A stretch of DNA of 12,190 bases, taken from positions 1-12,190 of the forward strand of contig QMLT01000026.1 of the NCBI GenBank assembly GCA_003646875.1, given 5' to 3'. The notes under the pieces are model-generated. The model made no database searches, was not told the DNA's origin, and saw only the letters and a list, made by a program, of their open reading frames with translations. The position numbers and the translations under genes are program-made. Of this stretch, positions 1 through 7,114 are shown piece by piece. Every line of letters begins with the position of its first letter. The stretch's first letter is position 1. Origin of the DNA: Deltaproteobacteria bacterium. GTDB lineage: Bacteria; Desulfobacterota; DSM-4660; Desulfatiglandales; B25-G16.

Positions 1-203
1 AATCCGGAGATTTTATTCCGCTGGTAATAAAATTATTAATTATAGATTTGAGGCTCATAATTATTAATAAATAAGCTTGATAAGGAAAAGAGTAAAAAGT
101 TTAATAATGGGATTTTAATACATGTCAAACAGGAAGCTGCTGAATAGATTCCAAAATTTAAAACATATACTATATTAATTATTTTGAAGTGTCTCAAAAG
201 TAA
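1..203. other. AT-rich non-coding end region
   Basis: This stretch lies downstream of the minus-strand prepilin gene. It is AT-rich, with stops in all frames I checked. A plus-strand gene entering from the left could end at the TAA at 25-27 (visible tail NPEILFRW) or at other nearby stops, but too little is present to identify it. I see no convincing rho-independent terminator hairpin for the prepilin gene. Confidence 0.4.
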
Positions 204-650
204 TTAAAGAGGTGTTATAGTGCCTTTCTCATCCATCATTGCGCTAATATACTTAATCCCTTCCTTAAAAATAGGCAAATCGGACTCGACTTTCACAATG
301 CAAAAACTCTTGCCAAAGGCATCAATACCATGAGTGATGGTAAAGTCAAGAAAATGGCCAACAGGAATAAGTACATTAAGTGCATTTTTTACATCAGTTA
401 TATCTTGGTCTGTAGGTGAATCATTATGAGATATCAGTATTGTTTGTCCAGCTGCCGGGAAAAAGGTTTCATTCTCTAAAAAATACATTATCTCTCCATC
501 AAGAATAGTTTTTAGCATAAGAGTAGCTTCAGATCCATATGCCCTCTGTCGCCATGTGTTTAAGAGTGGTACTGCCGTGGCGCCTAATATGCCCAAAATG
601 GCAACCACAACCATCAATTCAACAAGTGTAAAACCAGCACGCCTTTTCAT
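204..650 (-). CDS. Type IV prepilin / pseudopilin-like protein
   Basis: A 148-residue protein with a class III signal. The short basic leader MKRRAG is followed by F7, then TLVE, with the conserved glutamate at mature position 5 (E11), and a hydrophobic helix to about residue 30. Cleavage by prepilin peptidase is expected between G6 and F7, with N-methylation of F7. The rest is a variable soluble domain with one cysteine, so no disulphide pair is possible within it. Length fits minor pilins and GspG-like major pseudopilins; I cannot separate a pilus from a secretion role. The start lies 5 bp past the stop of the upstream B-box gene, and a GGAG on the minus strand about 10 nt before the ATG can serve as ribosome site. 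Co-transcription with that gene is very likely. It is the last gene of the minus-strand group. Confidence 0.88.
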   Translation of the reverse strand: MKRRAGFTLVELMVVVAILGILGATAVPLLNTWRQRAYGSEATLMLKTILDGEIMYFLENETFFPAAGQTILISHNDSPTDQDITDVKNALNVLIPVGHFLDFTITHGIDAFGKSFCIVKVESDLPIFKEGIKYISAMMDEKGTITPL

Positions 651-655
651 TTCAT

Positions 656-1252
656 TTAGGCTCCGCCGCTCGATGGTTGAGTATACTCAATACCCTTTGG
701 TGTTAGAACCACATTCATCTCCCCTGCCTTGGGACTTGCCACAGACAAGCGGTAACCTATCCTGGGATCCCTCTGATAGGATAATTTCTCTAAATAAAAA
801 AGTTGATCCTTCCTTAATGATAGATATTTGGGAACAAGATTCGATAGTTTTTCAGGGTATTTATTTCCTTCATAATGCGCATAACGCTTGATAGCTCCAT
901 CAACCATAAAGAGAAGCACCCTCCCTTTTTTTGCAAAATCAATCTTTCTTGGAGGTGCAGGCTGACCACCAAAGATAATCACTCCCCACATCACCAGTAT
1001 CAACACAGAGGAAATAATCACAAAATACTGAAAAGGCCCCCATTGTTTCTTTTTAACTGCCTTCTTCTCTCTGACCTCAGCCCGCTTATCTTGTATGGAG
1101 GTCCCAACTTCGGAGATAGAGTGTAGCATGGCACACTGAAAACAATAATATTTGCCATCTTCTCCTTCTTCAGCGCATTCCTCACAGAGAGGGGCATTAC
1201 AACTTGCACAAAAGTATTTTGCCTCCCTTTTAGGATGATATTTACACTTCAT
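656..1252 (-). CDS. B-box-like zinc finger membrane protein with pseudopilin-like C-terminal domain
   Basis: A 198-residue protein in three parts. Residues 3-44 hold a dense Cys/His array (C3, H6, C15, C18, C23, C26, C37, C40, H44) resembling B-box zinc fingers, expected to bind two zinc ions in the cytoplasm. Residues 45-70 are a charged linker. Residues 75-95 form one transmembrane helix followed by a Pro-rich turn. The outer domain (about 105-195) looks like the soluble part of GspG-type pseudopilins: a helix with AIKRYAHYEGNKYP, then L..LVPKYL, a GY.L segment and LTPKGI near the end. There is no prepilin cleavage site, so it should stay anchored. A GAGG sits 7 nt before the ATG. The prepilin gene follows at 5 bp and the ATPase gene lies 117 bp upstream. 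A role in the same export or pilus machine is inferred; zinc binding is predicted from spacing only. Confidence 0.75.
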   Translation of the reverse strand: MKCKYHPKREAKYFCASCNAPLCEECAEEGEDGKYYCFQCAMLHSISEVGTSIQDKRAEVREKKAVKKKQWGPFQYFVIISSVLILVMWGVIIFGGQPAPPRKIDFAKKGRVLLFMVDGAIKRYAHYEGNKYPEKLSNLVPKYLSLRKDQLFYLEKLSYQRDPRIGYRLSVASPKAGEMNVVLTPKGIEYTQPSSGGA

Positions 1253-1296
1253 GCAAATTCCTCTTCTAATAACAGTGTATATATTTTTCAGCTATT

Positions 1297-1325
1297 ATTT
1301 TAAGGCTAAGGTAGAAAAAGGTAAA
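1297..1325 (-). promoter_or_regulatory. Candidate sigma-70 promoter for the B-box/prepilin pair
   Basis: On the minus strand TTTACC (1325-1320) is followed after 17 nt by TAAAAT (1302-1297), matching the consensus at 4 and 5 of 6 positions. Transcription would begin near 1290, about 40 nt before the B-box ATG. A weaker pair, TTGACT at 1336-1331 with TACCTT at 1313-1308, overlaps it. The 117-bp gap after the ATPase stop is consistent with an internal promoter, but AT-rich DNA yields such matches by chance. Confidence 0.35.
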
Positions 1326-1369
1326 GGAATAGTCAAGAAATAAATTTCCTTAGGGGTTGTCAAAGGATT

Positions 1370-3292
1370 TTAAGTTTTAGGCTTTAAGCTATTTCCGCAA
1401 TAAGGACAGGCAACCCAACCTGGCTGTACTATCCGATTACAAGAACTACAGGTAGGGATTAGAGGTTTTTTGCAATAAGGGCAGTCTTTAAAATCTAAAC
1501 TGACAGTTTTACCGCAATGAGGACAAATGGTTGTCAATTCCTCTTTCTCGTGTACGGCTTTCAGCACCTCTTCTATGGTTGTAATTCCCTTTTCTATCTT
1601 TCTCATTCCACTCATCCCGAGAGTGGTCATCCCCATTGCCATGGCTGCATCCCTCAAAGTATCGGCCGTTGCAGAGGACTGAATGAGTTCTCTTATTTTC
1701 GGGCCAACAATCATTATTTCTTCAATGGCCGTTCTTCCTATGAAACCCGTATTGTTGCAATTAGGGCACCCTGCCCCCCTATAGAATTTAAAGGGGAGAT
1801 CATTTTGATCCATGTTGAGCCTGGCTAGGGAATCCTGACTGGGCACATACTCCTCCTTACAATCCGGGCATATGGTTCTTACCAGACGCTGTGCTACAAT
1901 CCCAACTAAAGAAGAGGCAATAAGGTATGGTGGAATACCTATATCTAACAGGCGCGTAACCGCCGCAGGGGCATCGTTTGTATGCAGGGTTGAGAGAACC
2001 AGATGTCCAGTCATAGAGGCCTGAACAGCTATCTCAGCCGTCTCTTCATCTCTTATCTCACCTATCATAATTACATTGGGATCTTGTCGCAAAATCGAGC
2101 GCAGAACAAAGGGAAATGAAAGTCCAACCTTCTCGTTTATCTGTACCTGGTTGACACCAGACAACTCATATTCTACGGGATCCTCAACAGAAATGATATT
2201 GACCTCTTCCGACTTTATCTCCCGCATACATGCATACAGGGTTGAGGTTTTTCCACTTCCTGTAGGGCCTGTAATCAAAACCATACCCTGAGGTCGGTGT
2301 ATAAAATTGGTTAGTATTGTCAGATTCTTCTGGCTTAATCCAAGTTGATCCAGTGAGAGAAAGGCTTCCTCTTTGTTCAAAATTCTTATAACTGCCTTTT
2401 CACCATAATACGTAGGAAGTGTGGATACCCTCAGGTCTACGGATACATTCCTTGCCTTTACTTTTATCCTCCCATCTTGGGGGAGTCTCCTTTCTGCTAT
2501 ATTTAAACCCGCCAATACCTTTATACGTGAAATAATAATAGGTTGAGTCCATTTCGGAAGCTTGATAGAATCCTTTAGCACGCCATCAATACGATTTCTC
2601 ACTCTTACATGATTTTCCTGCGCCTCAATATGAACATCACTTGATCCACTTTTAATGGCATTCCTGATTATAAGATCGACCATTTTTATAAACGGTGAAT
2701 CCTTAAAAGATTCAAAATCTTCTTCTTCCTCGATCTTCTTTTCTTCATCTGGAAAAAACTCCATAAGACCAGCATCTTCAACAAATTCATCAGCAACATC
2801 CTTAATTGTTCTTTCAGGGTGGTAGTGGCGTTGAAGCTTATCCATTATCTGGCTTCGCGTAGCAATAGCAGGCTGGATATTATAACCAGTTATAAACTGG
2901 AGATCTTTCATTATATGCAGATCAAGAGGATCAGCCATCGCAACATGAAGTATATTATTTTTCAAAGAGAGAGGAATGCATACAAATTTCTGGCACACCT
3001 CCTCAGGTATACTGTCAATCACATCATCTTTTATGGAATAGTCTACGAGATCAATGAAGGGAATCTTAAGTTGCATAGCCAGAGAAAAGGCCATCTCCTC
3101 TTCTGAAATGATCTTCATGTCAATTAAGGCCTCGCCTAACCTTTTCCCGGTATTCTTCTGAGCCTGTAAGGCGTCCTTTAGTTTATCAATAGTCAAAAGA
3201 CCTGATTCTATTAATAATTCTCCTAATTTACGCTTGGAGACAAAATTATCATTCTGTGTTTTTTTCTTCCCTTGAATTGATGCAGCATCCAT
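1370..3292 (-). CDS. PilB/GspE-family secretion/pilus assembly ATPase with MshEN-like N-terminus and extra C-terminal double zinc ribbon
   Basis: A 640-residue hexameric-type ATPase expected to power pilus extension or type II-like secretion at the inner membrane. The N-terminus has two tandem MshEN-like repeats (KLGELLIESGLL from residue 22, RLGEALIDMKII from 51, each ending in L..Q), the motif that binds cyclic-di-GMP in MshE. The N-terminal domain runs to about 155, then an acidic linker. The ATPase core has Walker A GPTGSGKTS (342-350), MIGEIRD (409-415), and the usual zinc site C475, C478, C509, C512. The family normally ends soon after; here residues 590-632 add four CxxC pairs (590/593, 604/607, 615/618, 629/632), a double zinc ribbon. 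An AAGG lies 9 nt before the ATG. It is divergent from the kinase operon and upstream of the B-box and prepilin genes. PilB versus GspE cannot be decided without neighbours. Confidence 0.93.
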   Translation of the reverse strand: MDAASIQGKKKTQNDNFVSKRKLGELLIESGLLTIDKLKDALQAQKNTGKRLGEALIDMKIISEEEMAFSLAMQLKIPFIDLVDYSIKDDVIDSIPEEVCQKFVCIPLSLKNNILHVAMADPLDLHIMKDLQFITGYNIQPAIATRSQIMDKLQRHYHPERTIKDVADEFVEDAGLMEFFPDEEKKIEEEEDFESFKDSPFIKMVDLIIRNAIKSGSSDVHIEAQENHVRVRNRIDGVLKDSIKLPKWTQPIIISRIKVLAGLNIAERRLPQDGRIKVKARNVSVDLRVSTLPTYYGEKAVIRILNKEEAFLSLDQLGLSQKNLTILTNFIHRPQGMVLITGPTGSGKTSTLYACMREIKSEEVNIISVEDPVEYELSGVNQVQINEKVGLSFPFVLRSILRQDPNVIMIGEIRDEETAEIAVQASMTGHLVLSTLHTNDAPAAVTRLLDIGIPPYLIASSLVGIVAQRLVRTICPDCKEEYVPSQDSLARLNMDQNDLPFKFYRGAGCPNCNNTGFIGRTAIEEIMIVGPKIRELIQSSATADTLRDAAMAMGMTTLGMSGMRKIEKGITTIEEVLKAVHEKEELTTICPHCGKTVSLDFKDCPYCKKPLIPTCSSCNRIVQPGWVACPYCGNSLKPKT

Positions 3293-3343
3293 AATGGCTC
3301 GTAGCCTTGTTACATGTTACACGTTAAAGAAAATTTTTTATTT

Positions 3344-3372
3344 TATATATCATTATTTACACATTATTTCAA
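3344..3372 (-). promoter_or_regulatory. Candidate sigma-70 promoter for the ATPase gene
   Basis: On the minus strand TTGAAA (3372-3367) is followed by a 17-nt spacer and TATATA (3349-3344); TATAAA starts two bases later, giving a 19-nt alternative. Transcription would begin near 3337, leaving a leader of about 45 nt before the ATPase ATG. Matches are good but the surrounding sequence is very AT-rich. Confidence 0.35.
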
Positions 3373-3420
3373 CTCAATAAGAACGGATGTAATATTAAAA
3401 TATTAAAACCAGGCTTTTCT

Positions 3421-3449
3421 TTGACATATAGGTATTAATTTGATATAGA
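3421..3449 (+). promoter_or_regulatory. Candidate sigma-70 promoter for the kinase operon
   Basis: A perfect TTGACA (3421-3426) is followed after exactly 17 nt by TATAGA (3444-3449, 4 of 6). Transcription would begin near 3456, giving a leader of about 235 nt that contains the TAAGTT/AACTTA dyad and the GC-richer foldable segment. It is one of two candidates for this operon; the other is a TATAAT next to the start codon. Confidence 0.4.
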
Positions 3450-3462
3450 TTTCCATTAATTT

Positions 3463-3478
3463 TAAGTTGCGTAACTTA
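3463..3478. promoter_or_regulatory. Dyad TAAGTT-GCGT-AACTTA, possible operator
   Basis: Two perfect 6-bp inverted arms are separated by 4 bp, right after the predicted start of the TTGACA/TATAGA promoter. That is where a dimeric repressor often binds. No second copy was noticed in the window and no regulator gene is adjacent, so the operator role is inference. Confidence 0.25.
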
Positions 3479-3596
3479 TTCTGAAAAAATATATTACATA
3501 TTACATGCATTGCATATAACCATTAGATCACACGCTATCAACAAAAAAATTTAAGGCAACGAAAATATACATTTAGCTTCTCTTCGCAATATATTA

Positions 3597-3660
3597 TGTG
3601 GGGACACCCCGCAGGTTGACGGAACTGTCGAGGCTGCAAGGTAGTTCACGTTCATTACCT
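3597..3660 (+). ncRNA. Possible structured leader element before the kinase gene
   Basis: This segment stands out as GC-richer than the flanking DNA. Read as RNA it can form three consecutive small hairpins. The first pairs GUGGGG with CCCCGC around ACA (3598-3612), the second pairs UUGAC with GUCGA around GGAACU (about 3616-3631), and the third pairs CUGC with GUAG around AAG (about 3634-3644). AGGTA/TACCT (near 3639 and 3655) is an alternative pairing. I do not recognise it as a known riboswitch. It could be an RNA leader, a protein-binding site, or the remnant of a REP-like mobile element. Confidence 0.25.
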
Positions 3661-3678
3661 CATACAATTACCTAATCG

Positions 3679-3684
3679 TATAAT
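3679..3684 (+). promoter_or_regulatory. TATAAT box just before the kinase start codon
   Basis: A perfect TATAAT ends 5 nt before the kinase ATG, and no Shine-Dalgarno sequence is visible upstream of that ATG. If this box works as a -10 element, transcription would start at about the ATG and give a leaderless mRNA. The upstream partner TTACCT (3655-3660, 18-nt spacing) is weak, so chance is a real alternative. Confidence 0.25.
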
Positions 3685-3689
3685 TTTAT

Positions 3690-6203
3690 ATGAACAAAAA
3701 AGATTTAAGAACAAATCTATTTATAGGACTACTTGTCATAGCTATTTGTATGTACCTGTCTTTTATGAGCTTCTCCCCTTTTGAGTCCCTTGAAAAGCAA
3801 ATCTACGAGATCGAAATGCGGCTCGATACACCACGTAACCCTGGTGAAAGCAAAGTAGCCCTAGTAAATATCGATGATAAAAGCATTAGTAAGCTTGGGC
3901 AGTGGCCCTGGCCACGGCATATCATAGCTGAGATGATCAAAATCTTAAAAAGTAATGGGGCAAAGTTTATTGGCTTAGATATGATCTTTAGCGAAAAGGA
4001 GCAAAACCCAGGCATCAAAGAAATAGAGAAGCTTTACAGTAAAATCCTGAAACGAGAAAATACTTACCCTGCCGGAGAGAAAGATACATGGATACTTGCT
4101 GAGCTAAAGGAGATTGAAAAACGACTCGATAATGATAAAGTATTATCCGAAACAGTGAAAAACAGTGGAAATATAATCCTTCCGGTTATTGGCGAATTTG
4201 GAAAATATCAAACCGAGTTAGTAATTCCACCTGAATCATTTCTCAATCTCAGCACATTTAAAAAAGATAACATTAATATTAAAGACCACACATCTGTTAG
4301 AGAATTAACCACCCCTTTTAATGAGCTATTAAAAAGCAGTCATGGACTGGGACACGTAAATCTCTCCCCTAATAAAATAATGATGGGCCAGGTTCATATA
4401 CCCTTTATTGATTATCGAGGACATATAATTCCCTCCATGCCCCTTCGTCTTGTGCTTGACTACATAAATAAGCATCCTGAGCAGGTAATAATTAAAGACT
4501 CCGGAATCAAAATCGGAAAAGAAATTATTCCAACCAGCAATGGTGAAATGTTTATTAAATTTAAAGGTGGAAGGCGATCATTTCCATACTATTCATTTAT
4601 CGATATCTTAAATGTTAAAAAGGTCCCGGCCGTATTTGATGGCAAAATTGTCCTCATTGGTTTTACAGCCAAAGGAAGCCCTGCAGTGAGCACGCCAGTA
4701 GACCCATCTATGCCACGCATAGAGTTTATGGCCAATGTAATCGAGGATCTTTTAAATGGACGTTTTCTTAAGCGCTCAAATATGATGCTTTATCTGGAGA
4801 TCCTTATCTTAATGTTGGTTGGCTTAGCATCCTCATTATTACAATCCCGTTTCAGTTATTTAAACAGAACGGGAATTACAGCCGGACTTATTTTTCTTGT
4901 ATTTTTAACCAGCGCCACCTTCTTTATTGCATTTGATATATGGTTCAAAAGCATCTATATCCTTCTCTCTCTGGTAACGATCTATGTTGTTATTATGGGA
5001 AAAGACTTTCTATTCATTCGCGCGACAGGTTTCTCAAAAGAGGCGATAGAAACGAACCGGATGCTTGGTATTAGTCTCCAGAGCCAGGGATTGCTTGATC
5101 TGGCATTTGAAAAATTCAGGAAATGTCCTCTCGATGATGAACTAAGGGATATTATTTACAATCTCGGGCTTGATTATGAACGAAAGAGAATGATTAATAA
5201 GGCTATTTCTATATATGAATATATTAACAAGAAAGAAAAAGGATTTAAGGATCTAAATGAACGCATACCAAAATTAAAAAAGGTGCTCAGTTCTCTGCCA
5301 TTAGGCGCCTATCAAGGAAGTAATCAAGAAAAAATAATTGTTTCAGATGACCTGGAAATTAAGCCCACGGTTGGAAGATATGAAATACTCATGGAGTTGG
5401 GTCGGGGCGCAATGGGTACCGTGTATAAAGCGAGAGATCCTAAAATCAATCGCCTCTTGGCAATTAAGACAATCCGTTTCTCTGATGAATTTGACGAGGA
5501 TCAGCTAAAAGAAATAAAAGAGCGTTTCTTTACAGAGGCTGAGTTGGCAGGAAACCTCTCGCACCCTGGAATTGTTGCCATACACGACGTAGGAGAAGAC
5601 TATGACCTTACGTATATGGCCATGGAATTCTTAGACGGAGATAATCTCGAAAAATATTGCAAGAAAGGATCGCTCCTTCCAATGAGAAAAATACTCGATA
5701 TCATAGCTGAAACAGCCGATGCGTTAGAATATGCGCACAACAATAGTGTAATTCACAGAGACATAAAACCGGCAAATATTATGCTATTAAAAATTGGTAG
5801 GGTAAAGGTAACTGATTTTGGAATAGCAAAGTCAATGTCTTCCTCAAAAACCAGAAGCGGGATAATACTTGGCACACCTAACTATATGTCACCAGAACAG
5901 ATTATGGGTCGTCAGATAGATGCACGCTCCGATATATTCTCGCTGGGTGTGGTATTCTTTCAGCTCCTCACAGGAGAATTGCCATTCATTGGTGCGAACA
6001 TGAACAGTCTTTTTTACAAAATCACTCAGGAAAAACATCCCTCACCCCACACGCTAAATCCAAAAATTATTAAGCCATGTGAGCAAATACTCGATAAAGC
6101 CTTAGCCAAAAACCCGGATCATAGGTTTCAGAAGGCGAGTAATTTTGCTAAATATTTAAGAGTGTTAGCGAATAAAATTGACACACTGAGGGCAAAAAAA
6201 TAA
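3690..6203 (+). CDS. CHASE2-domain transmembrane serine/threonine protein kinase
   Basis: An 837-residue receptor kinase. One N-terminal helix (about 9-28) leads into a large extracytoplasmic CHASE2 sensor (about 30-362) with its hallmark VALVNIDDKSI and WPWPR (72-76). Three helices follow (about 367-384, 396-415, 418-437), then a helical TPR-like stretch (about 455-515). A Hanks-type kinase domain runs from about 562 to 825: glycine loop GRGAMG (571-576), ATP-binding lysine K593 in LAIK, catalytic HRDIKPAN (689-696), DFG (709-711) and MSPE (733-736). All key residues are present, so it should be active and phosphorylate Ser/Thr in the cytoplasm in response to a periplasmic signal. The R before the catalytic D suggests activation-loop phosphorylation. 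It is the first gene of the operon with PP2C, FHA and FecR genes. The ATG has no clear Shine-Dalgarno sequence. Ligand and substrates are unknown. Confidence 0.93.
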   Translation: MNKKDLRTNLFIGLLVIAICMYLSFMSFSPFESLEKQIYEIEMRLDTPRNPGESKVALVNIDDKSISKLGQWPWPRHIIAEMIKILKSNGAKFIGLDMIFSEKEQNPGIKEIEKLYSKILKRENTYPAGEKDTWILAELKEIEKRLDNDKVLSETVKNSGNIILPVIGEFGKYQTELVIPPESFLNLSTFKKDNINIKDHTSVRELTTPFNELLKSSHGLGHVNLSPNKIMMGQVHIPFIDYRGHIIPSMPLRLVLDYINKHPEQVIIKDSGIKIGKEIIPTSNGEMFIKFKGGRRSFPYYSFIDILNVKKVPAVFDGKIVLIGFTAKGSPAVSTPVDPSMPRIEFMANVIEDLLNGRFLKRSNMMLYLEILILMLVGLASSLLQSRFSYLNRTGITAGLIFLVFLTSATFFIAFDIWFKSIYILLSLVTIYVVIMGKDFLFIRATGFSKEAIETNRMLGISLQSQGLLDLAFEKFRKCPLDDELRDIIYNLGLDYERKRMINKAISIYEYINKKEKGFKDLNERIPKLKKVLSSLPLGAYQGSNQEKIIVSDDLEIKPTVGRYEILMELGRGAMGTVYKARDPKINRLLAIKTIRFSDEFDEDQLKEIKERFFTEAELAGNLSHPGIVAIHDVGEDYDLTYMAMEFLDGDNLEKYCKKGSLLPMRKILDIIAETADALEYAHNNSVIHRDIKPANIMLLKIGRVKVTDFGIAKSMSSSKTRSGIILGTPNYMSPEQIMGRQIDARSDIFSLGVVFFQLLTGELPFIGANMNSLFYKITQEKHPSPHTLNPKIIKPCEQILDKALAKNPDHRFQKASNFAKYLRVLANKIDTLRAKK

Positions 6204-6242
6204 AGATAACAAGTAGAAGGTGAAAATCATTAAGGAGAAACA

Positions 6243-7070
6243 TTGAAAATTTCAGCTGCGGGACTTTCTGATGTAGGTCTTAAGAGGGAAACTAACGAGG
6301 ATTTCCTTGCAATGGATAACTCTACTAATCTATACATAGTGGCTGATGGTATGGGGGGTCATCTGGCTGGAGAGGTTGCAAGTAAGGTTGCCGTGAAGAT
6401 AGTCCAGAAAAATGTTAATAATTGGATAAATAAAAACAGTCCGCTAACTGAAATATTTGACTTTCCGGATATGACCTTGAGCCAAAGAGGCAATTATCTA
6501 TCAAGTAGTATAAAATTAGCGAACAGAGTGATTTATGAGATGTCTCAAGAATATACAGAATACAAAGGTATGGGAACAACAATTGTAATTCTGGCAGTAA
6601 TGCCCTCTACCATAATTGCAGCTAATGTAGGCGATAGCAGGATATATCTTATAAGAGGAGATTCAATGGAGCCCCTTTCTAAGGAACACAGTATGGTAGC
6701 CGAACAGTTAGAGATGGGCCTGATATCCAAGGAAGAGGCAGAAACTTCACCTTTAAGACACATACTCACAAGAAATTTAGGTTCTTCAGAAACTGTTGAT
6801 GCAGATGTGTTCGAAATTGAACATATAGATAATGACCGTTTTTTACTCTGCACTGATGGGCTCACAGATCTTGTATCAGACAATGAAATACTAAACATTA
6901 TCAAAAATGGAAATGACCCTGAACATATCTGTCAGCAACTCATTTCTGAGGCCAACAAGAGAGGCGGTAATGATAATATCACTGTTTCTTTAATATCTGT
7001 AAATAAAGAATCTGATGAAAAGCGAGGAATAATAAAAAAATTTCACACCTTTTTAAAGAATAAAAAATGA
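6243..7070 (+). CDS. PP2C-family serine/threonine protein phosphatase (Stp1/PrpC type)
   Basis: A 275-residue cytoplasmic metal-dependent phosphatase. The family motifs appear in order: SDVGLKRETNED (9-20), VADGMGGH (33-40), GMGTT (109-113), NVGDSRIYLIR, CTDGLTD (around D205) and GGNDNIT (241-247). The metal ligands D35, D205 and D244 are intact. It should remove phosphates placed by the neighbouring kinase, including those on the kinase itself. It starts with TTG at 6243; AAGGAG at 6232-6237, 5 nt upstream, supports this, and SDVG lies near the N-terminus as in homologues. The gene is 39 bp after the kinase stop, in the same operon. A charged tail (about 255-275) follows the catalytic domain. 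Confidence 0.93.
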   Translation: MKISAAGLSDVGLKRETNEDFLAMDNSTNLYIVADGMGGHLAGEVASKVAVKIVQKNVNNWINKNSPLTEIFDFPDMTLSQRGNYLSSSIKLANRVIYEMSQEYTEYKGMGTTIVILAVMPSTIIAANVGDSRIYLIRGDSMEPLSKEHSMVAEQLEMGLISKEEAETSPLRHILTRNLGSSETVDADVFEIEHIDNDRFLLCTDGLTDLVSDNEILNIIKNGNDPEHICQQLISEANKRGGNDNITVSLISVNKESDEKRGIIKKFHTFLKNKK

Positions 7071-7114
7071 GAGTGTCTGCTTTTTCTTATTAACCACAAA
7101 AAGGGGCATATATT

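Larger units (their letters stand above)
3293..3689. other. Divergent intergenic region between ATPase and kinase genes
   Basis: This 397-bp AT-rich region separates two divergent transcription units and has no coding potential I can support. It contains promoter-like boxes for both directions, a TAAGTT/AACTTA dyad (3463-3478), and short tandem repeats: TGTTACA twice near 3308-3321 and ATATTAC twice near 3491-3504. The second pair runs into the palindrome ATGCA-T-TGCAT (3505-3515). A GC-richer, foldable segment lies at about 3597-3660. The elements are listed separately where I can justify them. Confidence 0.6.

Noticed and set aside
556..891. Plus-strand open frame of 111 codons
   Set aside because: It lies antisense across the prepilin and B-box genes, has no recognisable domain, and both minus-strand genes are well supported.
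3491..3515. Tandem ATATTAC units as a CRISPR-like or iteron array
   Set aside because: There are only two short copies without regular spacers and no replication or cas genes nearby; low-complexity AT-rich DNA explains them.
3603..3610. GGGGACACCCC-type sequence as an end of a REP/IS200-like element
   Set aside because: No transposase gene, no second copy and no clear element boundary are visible, so I only list it as an unexplained foldable segment.
6545..6904. Minus-strand open frame of about 119 codons inside the phosphatase gene
   Set aside because: It is antisense to the conserved PP2C motifs and shows no protein features of its own.
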